NCBI GenBank assembly: GCA_945919165.1
Contig: CAMEIZ010000001.1
Location: forward strand, 1-60,438
Reading direction: 5' to 3'
From: an uncultured Traorella sp.
GTDB taxonomy: Bacteria > Bacillota_I > Bacilli_A > Erysipelotrichales > Erysipelotrichaceae
DNA length: 60,438 nucleotides
A model generated the notes under the pieces. That model saw only the letters and a program-made list of their open reading frames with translations, made no database searches and was not told where the DNA came from. This document shows, piece by piece, positions 33,418-42,526 of the stretch. Numbering within the stretch: the first letter of the stretch is position 1; each line of letters opens with the position of its first letter. The position numbers and the translations under genes are program-made.

Positions 33418-35292
33418 TTATGATTCATTTGTGAAAACTTTCAGGAAATCAGTTAGATTTTGCTGTTTCAACAATTCCTTGACATTGTGTATGTCATCTA
33501 AAAGATTCACCAGTTTTTCAAAAATGTCATCAAAAGCTTTATCTTTTTTAGGACTCAATGAAAAAAGCAGAACAAGCTTTGTTTTCTGTGACTGCCACTG
33601 GATTGAGTTTTTAAGAATAGCGACTGCAATTCCATTTCGAAAGGCACATTTTTCGATAGGATGTGGGATCGCAAATAAATTCCCATAAGTGGTGGGGGCA
33701 ATGGATTCCCGATTTAAAACTTTTGTTTCAAAAGTTTCATCACAATAACCTTTTTCCATGAGTTTTTGACACAAAAAGTGAATGACTTCTTCTTCACTTG
33801 TCAAATCAAGATTATAAAAATACAAATCAGGATCAAAGAATTTATCTAATTCATTATTCTGATTGTCACTAGAAAGAAGCTGGTTGATCTTCTTTAAATC
33901 AGAATCACTTAAAAGTTTTGAACAAGTATATACCGGAGATTTTGTTTTGAAGTTAATTGGAAAAGTTGTAATGATGAGATCAACTTCATCATTCTGACAT
34001 TGATTGGCATCAAAAAGAGTCAGTGATTTCACAACTTCAATTGTAAATTGAGTAAGATAACTGGTCAGAGAGTTTTTCATATAGGTAAGCTCACTTCTTC
34101 CAAGAGCACTGATTAAAATAATTCGTTTAGTATACTTTTCCTGATAATGTTCGATAGCATTCATTAAATGCAAAGTGATATAGCCAATTTCATCTTCCAA
34201 AAGAATACAGTGAAAGTAATCTTGAATTTGCTTTGTGATATAAACGCTGATATCGTATAAGAGCGGAAAATGTCGTTTGATATCTTTAATTAATGGATTT
34301 GTTAAAAAGGAATTGGTTTTTATTCTTGATTCAAGTCCTAAAAGGTGAACCAAAAGATTATCCTTAAATCGTGTATTTTCTGTTAAATTGAAATTGTATA
34401 TTTCATTTACGGAGAGTAATACCTGATCTATAAATTTGTTATATTGACGGACATTATCGATGGAGATTTTACTGATTTTACAAGAAAATAAAAGAGATAA
34501 TTGAATGAGTTCTTTGTTTGGCAGTGTGACTTTAAGTTCATTTTGAAGAACTTCATAGAATTTGTTTGCGAGATAATCTGCTTTTGGATCTGTTTGGACA
34601 TCTTCGATATCGTTGATTTCTCTTCCTTTGTTAACTCTTTCCAACATGATAGCAATATGAAGCACAAAAGAAAAGATTTCGAAATCACGCATACCTAAAT
34701 GTTGTCTGTTATCAAAATCAACAACAATTTTCTTTATGGCAGATAAATCACAGGTTGTAAAGAAGGAAGCGTAGTTATTTATTTCAAAATTAAAATCATG
34801 AATTTCCTGAACCAAAAAGTATGAGAAAATATCTCTGCGAATTGATTCATCTGTTGATAATAAAAGAATGTTATTTTTTCTTTGTATAGCGATATCAGGA
34901 TAACGTTTCTGAATAATTGCATTAAAATACTGAATGACTTTATCCAGTGTACTTTCAGAAATGAAAAACTCATCAGCCAAATCATAATAATTAACATTAT
35001 CTTGTGTCAGAATAGTTTTAAGGATTTGAGTATTTCTTATATTATCATTTTCAAAATCAATATTTTCACAGTTAAAGAGCTGTGACAGCTGCGGATGATT
35101 GAGATTCAGCTGATAACCCTTACTTTTTGACATAAGAATGATGGGCTGTTCAAACATTTCATTAATTACTTTTATTTCATTTCGCACTGTACGGGATGAT
35201 ACAGATAAATTGGTACTCAGCTGATAAGAAGTCAGTGTATCGTGATTCGCAAAACATTGGAGCAGCTGATTTTGACGTTTTGTCAATTTCAT
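33418..35292 (-). CDS. LicR/MtlR-type transcriptional regulator with PRD and EIIA-like domains
   Basis: Such regulators switch on sugar PTS operons and are tuned by phosphorylation from HPr and EIIB. The 624-residue protein has two N-terminal helix-turn-helix segments (TSYQLSTNLSVSSRTVRNEI; later YDLADEFFISESTLDKVIQY). Two PRD domains follow, with His in FVLHIAIMLERVN and IKRHFPLLYDIS. An EIIB(Gat)-like domain comes next (about 390-480), then EIIA with active His in FAIPHPIEKC. The EIIB-like domain reads ILISALGRSELTY and lacks the usual Cys. It lies downstream of, and converges on, the beta-glucoside operon and is its likely activator. GGGAGG precedes the ATG. Confidence 0.9.
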   Translation of the reverse strand: MKLTKRQNQLLQCFANHDTLTSYQLSTNLSVSSRTVRNEIKVINEMFEQPIILMSKSKGYQLNLNHPQLSQLFNCENIDFENDNIRNTQILKTILTQDNVNYYDLADEFFISESTLDKVIQYFNAIIQKRYPDIAIQRKNNILLLSTDESIRRDIFSYFLVQEIHDFNFEINNYASFFTTCDLSAIKKIVVDFDNRQHLGMRDFEIFSFVLHIAIMLERVNKGREINDIEDVQTDPKADYLANKFYEVLQNELKVTLPNKELIQLSLLFSCKISKISIDNVRQYNKFIDQVLLSVNEIYNFNLTENTRFKDNLLVHLLGLESRIKTNSFLTNPLIKDIKRHFPLLYDISVYITKQIQDYFHCILLEDEIGYITLHLMNAIEHYQEKYTKRIILISALGRSELTYMKNSLTSYLTQFTIEVVKSLTLFDANQCQNDEVDLIITTFPINFKTKSPVYTCSKLLSDSDLKKINQLLSSDNQNNELDKFFDPDLYFYNLDLTSEEEVIHFLCQKLMEKGYCDETFETKVLNRESIAPTTYGNLFAIPHPIEKCAFRNGIAVAILKNSIQWQSQKTKLVLLFSLSPKKDKAFDDIFEKLVNLLDDIHNVKELLKQQNLTDFLKVFTNES

Positions 35293-35377
35293 GTTGATTC
35301 CTCCCTGTTATTGCTATTATAAGGCATTCGTAAGGGTTTGAATATCCTTAATAGTAAAAAATATCGAAAGGAGTATT

Positions 35378-36010
35378 ATGAAAATCAATTTAATCGAAAA
35401 TTTAAAAACTATTGTGGCTGTATGTATAGCCGTTAGTCTAACGGGTTTAGGTGTTTCTTTGATCTTGGAAGCAAACTTGGGCAGTGATGCAATCAATGTT
35501 TTTGTAGCAGGATTAAGTAATACTTTGAATTTATCAATTGGAAGTACGTCAAGAATTTATAATGCTATTACAATCGTAATAGCGTTGCTTTTGAATCGTA
35601 AAAATATAGGTTGGGCAACCATTCTTTATGCACTTTTGTGTGGTTATGCAATTGATTTTTTTATGTCATTGATTGGACCTTTATCAATTGGTAAAAGTTC
35701 TTTAATTGTACGAATAAGCAGTGTGATATTTTCACAGATTATTTTTACTTTGGCTTTTGCGCTATTGATTCAATATCGAAAGGGAATGAATCAGTTGGAT
35801 GCCATTGCTTATGAAATTGAGAAAAAAACGAATGTGAATTATAAGTGGATTCGCAGTGCTATTGATGGTATCCTGCTGGTGAGTGGATGGCTGTTGGGTG
35901 GTGTTGTTGGTATAGGGTCAGTATTTGCCATTTGTACAACAGGTTATCTGATTGATTGCTGGCTAAAATGGTTGAACAAGAAAAAAGACTTTGGTGAGAA
36001 AGTCTTTTAA
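35378..36010 (+). CDS. YczE/YitT-family membrane protein
   Basis: The 210-residue protein has five to six hydrophobic helices. The pattern AVSLTGLGVSLILEANLGSD, then GQ-less TSRIYNAITIVIALLLNRKN and GWATILYALLCGYAIDFFM, matches the YczE/YyaS/YitT group (COG2364). No transported substrate is established. GAAAGGAG precedes the ATG. The C-terminal codons form half of a bidirectional terminator shared with the convergent nitroreductase gene, so the two genes overlap by 4 nt. Confidence 0.8.
   Translation: MKINLIENLKTIVAVCIAVSLTGLGVSLILEANLGSDAINVFVAGLSNTLNLSIGSTSRIYNAITIVIALLLNRKNIGWATILYALLCGYAIDFFMSLIGPLSIGKSSLIVRISSVIFSQIIFTLAFALLIQYRKGMNQLDAIAYEIEKKTNVNYKWIRSAIDGILLVSGWLLGGVVGIGSVFAICTTGYLIDCWLKWLNKKKDFGEKVF
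35983..36010. terminator. Bidirectional terminator overlapping two stop codons
   Basis: AAAAGACTTT (35983-35992) pairs with AAAGTCTTTT (35999-36008) around GGTGAG. It is built from the 3' coding ends of the YitT-like and nitroreductase genes. Confidence 0.75.
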
Positions 36011-36600
36011 TAAATTGCTTGGACTCTTTGGTCAGCAGGCAGCTTATCTTTTGGTTCAGGAAACTCAAGAATACCTCCAAAAACCATTTGTGCAGTTAAT
36101 TGATAATGTAAGGGTATATTCCATTTTTCTTTTACCTGATCATCAATCAGTGGATTATAATGTTGAAGATTTGCTCCAATATTCTTTTCAGCTAATGCAT
36201 TCCATACATTTCCTTGAAGAATGCCCATGCTGTGAGAGGCAAACATGTCAAACTGATCTTTATATAAGGCAAAATCTTTTTTTAACTGTTCAATAACCTG
36301 TAAATCATCAAAAAATAAAATTGTTCCTTTAGCGTTAGAGAAAGCGTTCATTTTTTTCTGAGTGGAATCAAAAGAAGATGCGGGTACAATTTTTTTGAGA
36401 ATCTGTGTTGTGAGTTCCCATAATTCACGATGTGCCTGATTCATAAGAATGAGGATGTGAGAGCTTTGCATATTGAAGGCCGTTGGAGATAAAACTGTAA
36501 CGGTTTGAATGAGTTGTAAGATATCTTCATCACTAAGAGGAATTTGATCGTTTAACGAATAAATACTTCTTCTTTTAGAGATTGTTTCTAGATAATTCAT
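36007..36600 (-). CDS. Nitroreductase-family oxidoreductase
   Basis: FMN-dependent nitroreductases reduce nitro or quinone compounds with NAD(P)H. The 197-residue protein opens MNYLETISKRRSIYSLNDQ, whose RRS motif binds the FMN phosphate, followed by LSPTAFNMQSSHILILM and SHSMGILQGNVWNALAEKNIG. The end is PKDKLPADQRVQAIY. This is close to the group of oxidoreductases represented by 'fatty acid repression mutant' proteins. Two adjacent ATG codons are possible (36603 and 36600); the second lies at the better spacing from AAAGGAGG. It is divergent from the YhfC-like gene. Confidence 0.85.
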   Translation of the reverse strand: MNYLETISKRRSIYSLNDQIPLSDEDILQLIQTVTVLSPTAFNMQSSHILILMNQAHRELWELTTQILKKIVPASSFDSTQKKMNAFSNAKGTILFFDDLQVIEQLKKDFALYKDQFDMFASHSMGILQGNVWNALAEKNIGANLQHYNPLIDDQVKEKWNIPLHYQLTAQMVFGGILEFPEPKDKLPADQRVQAIY

Positions 36601-36668
36601 CATTATCCTCCTTTCTACTATCACTATAACGCATTCGAAAGGAAAAACAATCCAAATGCCTGTAAACA

Positions 36669-36677
36669 TGTTATAAT
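36669..36677 (+). promoter_or_regulatory. Extended -10 promoter of the YhfC-like gene
   Basis: TGTTATAAT, an extended -10 element with no clear -35, 23 nt before the start codon. Confidence 0.55.
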
Positions 36678-36700
36678 CTAAAAAGAAAAGAGGAAACACA

Positions 36701-37480
36701 ATGATTGAACTATCATCTTTAATGAGTATTGGATTAACTGCTTTATTTTGTATTTTTTTTCCTATTGGATTAATGATTTATTGGAAGATAAAAACAAAAA
36801 CTTCATTAAAACCCTATTTATTAGGTGCCATGATGTTTATTATTGCAGTTGTTATTTTGGAAAATGCTTTACATAGTATTGTGATGACGACTTTTGATTG
36901 GGTTTCAAAAAGTTCGATATGGATTGTTTTATATGGTTGTTTGTCTGCAGGTGTGTTTGAAGAAGGGGCAAGATTTGTTGCTTTTCGATATCTGTTAAAA
37001 AAAGATAATACTGGTGAAAATGCTGTTGCTTATGGAATTGGTCATGGTGGTATTGAAACAATTATGGTGGTAGGTCTATCTATTTTAAGTGTTTTAATGC
37101 TAGCAATTTCAATTAACCATCTGGGTCTTGATGAGATTTATGATACTTTGGATGCCAATACAGCTCAATCTTTTACAGAAATGTTGAATGTGATTCAAAA
37201 TTATGGTTTTAGTGATGCCATGGCAGGTATTCTGGAAAGAATAAGTGCCATGAGTATACATATTTGTTGTTCTTATCTCATGTTTCTGTCAGTAAGAGAT
37301 CGCCGTGCTGAATTATTATTGTTGGCATTTGGTTTTCATTTTTTAGTAAATCTTCCAGCTGGATTGATGCAGATTTCAGTATTAAATAGTATTTGGATAA
37401 GTGAATTCATTATATTTTTCATTGCTTTTTTGTGTGGTATTGTTACATATAAAATTTATTCATTAGAAAAGAAAAAGTGA
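36701..37480 (+). CDS. YhfC-family intramembrane protein (putative glutamic-type metalloprotease)
   Basis: The 259-residue protein has about eight membrane helices. Conserved acidic and histidine residues lie in helices: GVFEEGARFVAFR, YGIGHGGIETIM and LAFGFHFLVNLPAG. The paired Glu residues, the His-Gly-Gly-Ile-Glu and the later His match the YhfC (DUF2324) group, which is distantly related to CPBP/Abi intramembrane proteases. A protease role is inference. AGAGGAAA precedes the ATG. It converges with asd; the last codons form part of the asd terminator. Confidence 0.78.
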   Translation: MIELSSLMSIGLTALFCIFFPIGLMIYWKIKTKTSLKPYLLGAMMFIIAVVILENALHSIVMTTFDWVSKSSIWIVLYGCLSAGVFEEGARFVAFRYLLKKDNTGENAVAYGIGHGGIETIMVVGLSILSVLMLAISINHLGLDEIYDTLDANTAQSFTEMLNVIQNYGFSDAMAGILERISAMSIHICCSYLMFLSVRDRRAELLLLAFGFHFLVNLPAGLMQISVLNSIWISEFIIFFIAFLCGIVTYKIYSLEKKK

Positions 37481-37494
37481 TACTTTCGTATCAC
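37470..37494 (-). terminator. Terminator of the hom-lysC-asd operon
   Basis: GTGATAC (37494-37488 on minus) pairs with GTATCAC (37483-37477) around GAAA, followed by TTTTTC. It contains the asd stop codon. Confidence 0.8.
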
Positions 37495-38504
37495 AGACAT
37501 TGAAGCTCAATGCATTTTTCCGCAATTTGAATGGCGTTGACAGCAGCGCCTTTTCTTATTTGGTCACCGCAGCACCATAGAGTCAACGAATGATCATTAC
37601 AGAGGTCTTTTCTAAGTCTACCAACATAAACATTATCTTGATTACTAGTATCAAGAGGCATTGGATATAACTTATTTTGAGGATCATCGACCAACTGACA
37701 GCCTTTTGCATGAGATAAGGCTTTTTTTATTTCATCAAGATCATAAGTGTTTTTCAGATGTAATGTCATAGATAAAGAATGACTTCTGAGGACTGGAACA
37801 CGTACGCAGGTACAATTGACAAAAAGATGAGGATTATGGAGAATTTTTCGTCCTTCATTTTGCATTTTCATTTCTTCACTGGTGAAGCCGTTATCTAAAA
37901 AACTGCCGATTTGAGGAATAAGATTACCCACAATCTGATAATCAAAGGCTTTAGGTGAAGAAGGATGGCCTTCATAGACATCTTTTAGTTGATTTTGATA
38001 TTCTTCCATTCCTTTAATGCCTGCACCGCTTACAGCCTGATAGGTTGATACAATCATTGATTGAATAGGATTAATTTTATGAATGGCATAAACGGCTATG
38101 CATCCGATGATGGTTGAACAATTTGGATTGGCAATAATTCCATGATGATTCAAAACATCTTCACCATTTATTTCAGGAACAACTAAAGGTACATGATCAT
38201 CCAAGCGAAAAGCACTTGAATTGTCAATATATAAAGCATTTGCTTTTTGAATATCATGTGCAAATTGTTTTGATATAGAATTATCAGCTGCTCCCAGGAC
38301 AAGATCACAACCAATAAATGAGTTTGATTCAGCTTTTTGTATTTCAATTTCATTTCCGCAGAACATCATCTTTTTTCCTGCACTTCTTTCACTGGCTAAA
38401 AGACGCAGCTCTTTGATCGGAAAGTTTCTTTCTTCTAAGGCACTCAGCATGGCATTTCCTACAGCTCCGCTGGCACCAAGGATTGCAACAGTATATTTCT
38501 TCAT
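37491..38504 (-). CDS. asd: Aspartate-semialdehyde dehydrogenase
   Basis: Asd reduces aspartyl phosphate to aspartate semialdehyde with NADPH. The N-terminal Rossmann motif is VAILGASGAVGNAML. The catalytic Cys is in NPNCSTIIG, and the later motif SHSLSMTLHL and CGDQIRKGAAVNAIQIAE are typical. Length is 337 residues. I start at MKKYTV because AAGGTG sits 6 nt before it; that sequence also contains the stop codon of lysC. It is the third gene of hom-lysC-asd and ends at a terminator. Confidence 0.96.
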   Translation of the reverse strand: MKKYTVAILGASGAVGNAMLSALEERNFPIKELRLLASERSAGKKMMFCGNEIEIQKAESNSFIGCDLVLGAADNSISKQFAHDIQKANALYIDNSSAFRLDDHVPLVVPEINGEDVLNHHGIIANPNCSTIIGCIAVYAIHKINPIQSMIVSTYQAVSGAGIKGMEEYQNQLKDVYEGHPSSPKAFDYQIVGNLIPQIGSFLDNGFTSEEMKMQNEGRKILHNPHLFVNCTCVRVPVLRSHSLSMTLHLKNTYDLDEIKKALSHAKGCQLVDDPQNKLYPMPLDTSNQDNVYVGRLRKDLCNDHSLTLWCCGDQIRKGAAVNAIQIAEKCIELQCL

Positions 38505-38509
38505 ATCGT

Positions 38510-39829
38510 TCACCTTATAAATTTTTCATAGATCACTTGGATTGTTTTCTCGAAATCATCATTCTTAACACCGACAATAATATTCAGTTCATCAGCACCC
38601 TGAGAAATAGTTTGAATATTGATATTGTTCTTTCCCAGTTCTGCGAAAATTCGTCCGCTGATTCCTGGGTTATTAACCATACCTCTGCCAACAGTGGCAA
38701 TTAAAGAAAGATGATCCAAGACACGAATATGATCTGGATGTAGAGCTTCTTTTAAATCATTTAATAATTCATATAAACATTCTTTTACTTTTGCAGTAGA
38801 AACAATTAAAGAAAAACTGTCAATACCACAAGGCATATTTTCAATACTGATTTTATATTTTCTCAGGATATCGAAAGCCTGAAAAGCAACACCGATCTCG
38901 CTGGAAATTCCGCTTTTATAAATTGTAATGGAAGTAAAATCTTTTTTACCGGCTATACCGGTAATAAAAGGCGGAGGAGACTGTTTATCAAGTTCACTGC
39001 AGTCTTCAAGAATCATTGTTCCCGGATTTGAAGGATCATTGGTATTTAAAATATTGATAGGTATATTTTTTTCTTTTACAGGGAAAATGGCTTCATCATG
39101 AAGAACACTGGCACCCATGTAGCTGAGTTCTCTTAACTCACTATAAGTTATGCGATCCACACGTTTTGGGTTCGCAACAATTCTGGGATCGGCATAAAGA
39201 ATACCAGAAACATCACTCCAATTTTCATAGACATCAGCATCTACCAGATCAGCTAAGATTGAACCGGTAATATCGCTTCCACCGCGTGCCATGATTTTAA
39301 TTTTCTGATTTCGATAAGCACCATAAAAACCAGGAATGACCACATGAGTATGAAGTTTCATAATTTCCAAAAAGGCATTACGTGTTAATTCACGATTGAG
39401 CTTGCCGTTGTAATCAAAAATAATAAAATCTTTCGCATCGACGAAATCATAACCCAAATAATCACTCATTAAAAGGGCACAAAGATATTCACCGCGTGAT
39501 ACCAGATAATCAATATCTTCAACACTCATATTATTTCGAATTTCTTCAAATTCTTTTTTTAAATCAATCGATAAATGCAACTCATTTAAAATAGAGAAAT
39601 AACGTTGTTCAATGAGTGAAAAAATCGTTTCATAAGATACTCCATATTGTAAATGAGCATGGCATAAGTACAACAGATCGGTAATTTTATTATCATCTTT
39701 GAAACGTTTGCCAGCAGCACTTACCACAACGATATTGCGTGAAGGATCACTTTCTATAATGTTTTTAACTTTTTTAAATTGTGCGGCATCTGATACAGAA
39801 GATCCGCCAAATTTTACAACTTTTTTCAT
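38510..39829 (-). CDS. lysC: Aspartokinase
   Basis: Aspartokinase phosphorylates aspartate, the first step to threonine, methionine and lysine. The 439-residue protein begins MKKVVKFGGSSVSDAAQFKK and has IMARGGSDITGSILA and NWSDVSGILYADPR, all conserved. Two C-terminal ACT domains (about 300-439) suggest feedback control by an amino acid, threonine being likely given the neighbours. TTGGAGG precedes the ATG and lies inside the end of hom. Genes hom, lysC and asd overlap or nearly touch. Confidence 0.95.
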   Translation of the reverse strand: MKKVVKFGGSSVSDAAQFKKVKNIIESDPSRNIVVVSAAGKRFKDDNKITDLLYLCHAHLQYGVSYETIFSLIEQRYFSILNELHLSIDLKKEFEEIRNNMSVEDIDYLVSRGEYLCALLMSDYLGYDFVDAKDFIIFDYNGKLNRELTRNAFLEIMKLHTHVVIPGFYGAYRNQKIKIMARGGSDITGSILADLVDADVYENWSDVSGILYADPRIVANPKRVDRITYSELRELSYMGASVLHDEAIFPVKEKNIPINILNTNDPSNPGTMILEDCSELDKQSPPPFITGIAGKKDFTSITIYKSGISSEIGVAFQAFDILRKYKISIENMPCGIDSFSLIVSTAKVKECLYELLNDLKEALHPDHIRVLDHLSLIATVGRGMVNNPGISGRIFAELGKNNINIQTISQGADELNIIVGVKNDDFEKTIQVIYEKFIR

Positions 39830-39830
39830 A

Positions 39831-40961
39831 TTACCTCCAAATGAGTGCAGCAAAGAAGTCATTACAACGATACCGATCTATAATCTTAAATATTTCAATT
39901 ATTGTCATCTTGGCAGTTTGAATATAAACATATTTTTCATCATATTCATAAGATATTCCAAGTTCTTCATGAAATACTGATTTTTCAAGGCGAATGTAAA
40001 AAGGATAAGACGTCATGGAAAGATTTAAAGGATAAGAATGGTGAATATCAAAATAATGAAGATTAGTCATGATATCGTAACAATCACTGATGACAGCGCT
40101 GGCAGTTGGATCACCGCCGGCACCCTGACCAATTAATTGAATCGTTCCAAGAAATTGGGAAGTTGCAGTTGCGAGATTCAGATTGGCATTAATTTGTGAA
40201 GATATTTCATCTTTTATGAGGGTTGGCATGCAGAATGCAGATATTGAATTTTGATATTTCTGAGCAAATGCCATTAGTTTACAAGTCCATCCTTTTGATT
40301 TGAAATATGCGATATCTTCTTTTTTGATCGTAGAGATACCAAAAACAGGGATAGAAGAGGGATTTAGAAATGTTTGAAAAGCAACATCTACACTTAGAGC
40401 TAATTTATTGACGATATCATAACCTTCAAGATCAGCACTTGGATCACTTTCTGCATAACCTTTGTTTTGGGCATCTTTAATCATGACATCAAAATCAGCA
40501 TCATAGGCGTGCATGTTTGAAAGAATATAATTGGTAGTACCATTAAAGATTCCGGAAATGGATGTAATCTCATCAAAACGACTGACTCTTTTCAACTCTT
40601 TGATCCAGGGAATACCACCGCCTACACAGGCTTCAATCATAAATGAAACATTGTTGTCAAGGGCTAATTGATTCAATTCATCAAAATAAGCAGCTGCAAC
40701 AGCTTTATTTGCTGTTACCACATTCTTTTTTGCTTTTAAGGACATGGAGATGTACTCATATGCGGGATGAAGACCCCCCATCACTTCAATGATGGTATCA
40801 ATATCTTGATCATGCAGGATATCCATAAAATCCGTAGTCATACGATGATCATCTCTTAAAGTTCTGACAAGAATTCGCTTTATTTTGATATCTTCTTTTT
40901 TTGAAGCAATCTGAAGTACAGATTTTCCCACTATGCCACATCCTAATAACCCAACTATCAT
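39831..40961 (-). CDS. hom: Homoserine dehydrogenase
   Basis: This enzyme reduces aspartate semialdehyde to homoserine. The 376-residue protein opens with the dinucleotide-binding MIVGLLGCGIVGKSVLQ and has KKNVVTANKAVAA, GIFNGTTNYILSNM, and AESDPSADLEGYDIVNKLA, which contains conserved active-site residues. It is shorter than many homologues. A recognisable ACT domain is not clear at the C-terminus, so it may not be feedback-inhibited itself. GGTGAGC before the ATG overlaps one copy of a 12-bp direct repeat in the divergent promoter region. It heads hom-lysC-asd. Confidence 0.94.
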   Translation of the reverse strand: MIVGLLGCGIVGKSVLQIASKKEDIKIKRILVRTLRDDHRMTTDFMDILHDQDIDTIIEVMGGLHPAYEYISMSLKAKKNVVTANKAVAAAYFDELNQLALDNNVSFMIEACVGGGIPWIKELKRVSRFDEITSISGIFNGTTNYILSNMHAYDADFDVMIKDAQNKGYAESDPSADLEGYDIVNKLALSVDVAFQTFLNPSSIPVFGISTIKKEDIAYFKSKGWTCKLMAFAQKYQNSISAFCMPTLIKDEISSQINANLNLATATSQFLGTIQLIGQGAGGDPTASAVISDCYDIMTNLHYFDIHHSYPLNLSMTSYPFYIRLEKSVFHEELGISYEYDEKYVYIQTAKMTIIEIFKIIDRYRCNDFFAALIWR

Positions 40962-40966
40962 ATGCT

Positions 40967-40999
40967 CACCTGTCTTTCTAACAAAAACACTTGTCTTTC
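40967..40999. repeat. Direct-repeat pair in the hom/thrC divergent control region
   Basis: CACCTGTCTTTC (40967-40978) and CACTTGTCTTTC (40988-40999) differ at one base and start 21 bp apart, two turns of the helix. The second copy covers the -35 of the thrC promoter; the first covers the ribosome site of hom. They look like an operator pair. Confidence 0.55.
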
Positions 41000-41019
41000 G
41001 ATGAAAAACATTGTATCAT
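40991..41019 (+). promoter_or_regulatory. SigA-type promoter of thrC-thrB-ACT
   Basis: TTGTCT (40991-40996), 17-bp spacer, TATCAT (41014-41019), 29 nt before the thrC start. Confidence 0.65.
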
Positions 41020-41047
41020 ATCAAATAAAGAAAAACAAGGAGCCGTT

Positions 41048-42526
41048 ATGAAATATCTAAGTACTCGAAACGCATCACTCAGTATAAATTCCTCACAAGC
41101 CATTTTAAAAGGACTTTCGGAAGACAGTGGACTTTTTATATATGATAAACTGGATTTTTCTTTGAATCTGGAAAAAATGATAGAGATGAATTATGAACAA
41201 ATTGCTTTTGAAATCATGGCACATTTTTTAAATGATTTTCATGAAAAAGATATCAAGGAAAGCATTCAAGCTGCTTATAGAAATTTTGATGATCCTGAAA
41301 TTACACCTTTAGTCAAAGTCGACGAAAACTATATCTTGGAACTGTTTCATGGACCAACATCAGCTTTTAAAGATGTTGCCCTTCAGATATTACCTCATCT
41401 TTTGAGAAACAGTATGGAGATTACACAGAATGATAATGAAATCATCATCCTAACAGCTACCAGCGGTGATACAGGAAAAGCAGCATTAGAAGGATTTAAA
41501 GATATTGATCATGTGAAGATTATTGTCTTTTATCCATATGACGGTGTCAGTGAGATTCAAAAAAGACAGATGCAGACAACAAAAGGAAATAATGTATTTG
41601 TAATTGGTGTTATTGGTAATTTTGATGATTGTCAAAAAATGGTCAAAGCTTGTTTTTCAGATGAAAAACTCAAACAAGTTATGACAAAGAATCATCAGCA
41701 GTTTTCCAGTGCTAATTCCATAAATATTGGCAGATTGATTCCTCAAATTGTTTATTATGTGAAAGGATACTTAGATTTAGTCAAAAATCATGAAATTGAA
41801 ATGAATGAAAAGATTAATGTCGCAGTACCAACAGGTAATTTTGGAAATATATTGGCAGCATATATTGCCAAACAAATCGGCTGTCCAATTGAAAAACTGA
41901 TTTGTGCTTCTAATGAAAACAATGTTTTGACAGATTTTATTCATTATGGAGTATATAATGCAAATCGAATCTTTAAGAAAACCAATTCACCAAGTATGGA
42001 TATTATTGTTTCCAGCAATCTGGAACGTTTATTGTATCTGTACTGCCAGGATGATGAACTTGTTGAGAATATGATGGAATCTTTAACACGAAAAGGCTCC
42101 TATCAGTTAAGTGATTTGATGCATAAAAAATTAAAGAAAGATTTTTATGCCAGTATGACAACTCAAAAACAAACCCAAGAAATCATTCAAGAAGTTTATG
42201 AACAATATCATTATCTATTAGATCCTCACAGTGCTGTTGCTTATAAAGCTGTGAAGGATTTTGAAAAAGAAAAGATTAATTCCTATAAAACAATGATTTG
42301 TGCCACAGCAAGTCCTTATAAATTTATGGATACAGTGATGAAATCTATTTCGAGTATAAAAGGAAGCGAGTTTGATATGATGGAAGCTTGTGAAAAAATG
42401 ACAGGAGTACCAATTCCAGAAAACTTAAAAAATCTGAAGAATTTCGATATTCTTCATGATCAGAAAATTGAAATCGAGCAGATGAAAGAAACGGTGTATC
42501 GTTGTTTAGGTGAGCAGTATGATTAA
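41048..42526 (+). CDS. thrC: Threonine synthase
   Basis: Threonine synthase converts O-phosphohomoserine to threonine with pyridoxal phosphate. The 492-residue protein is of the long class. The PLP-lysine motif is HGPTSAFKDVALQ, and SGDTGKAALEGF and VPTGNFGNILAAYIAKQ bind the cofactor phosphate. The start MKYLSTRNASL is set by AAGGAG upstream; the frame is open further upstream without a ribosome site. It overlaps thrB by 8 nt. Confidence 0.96.
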   Translation: MKYLSTRNASLSINSSQAILKGLSEDSGLFIYDKLDFSLNLEKMIEMNYEQIAFEIMAHFLNDFHEKDIKESIQAAYRNFDDPEITPLVKVDENYILELFHGPTSAFKDVALQILPHLLRNSMEITQNDNEIIILTATSGDTGKAALEGFKDIDHVKIIVFYPYDGVSEIQKRQMQTTKGNNVFVIGVIGNFDDCQKMVKACFSDEKLKQVMTKNHQQFSSANSINIGRLIPQIVYYVKGYLDLVKNHEIEMNEKINVAVPTGNFGNILAAYIAKQIGCPIEKLICASNENNVLTDFIHYGVYNANRIFKKTNSPSMDIIVSSNLERLLYLYCQDDELVENMMESLTRKGSYQLSDLMHKKLKKDFYASMTTQKQTQEIIQEVYEQYHYLLDPHSAVAYKAVKDFEKEKINSYKTMICATASPYKFMDTVMKSISSIKGSEFDMMEACEKMTGVPIPENLKNLKNFDILHDQKIEIEQMKETVYRCLGEQYD

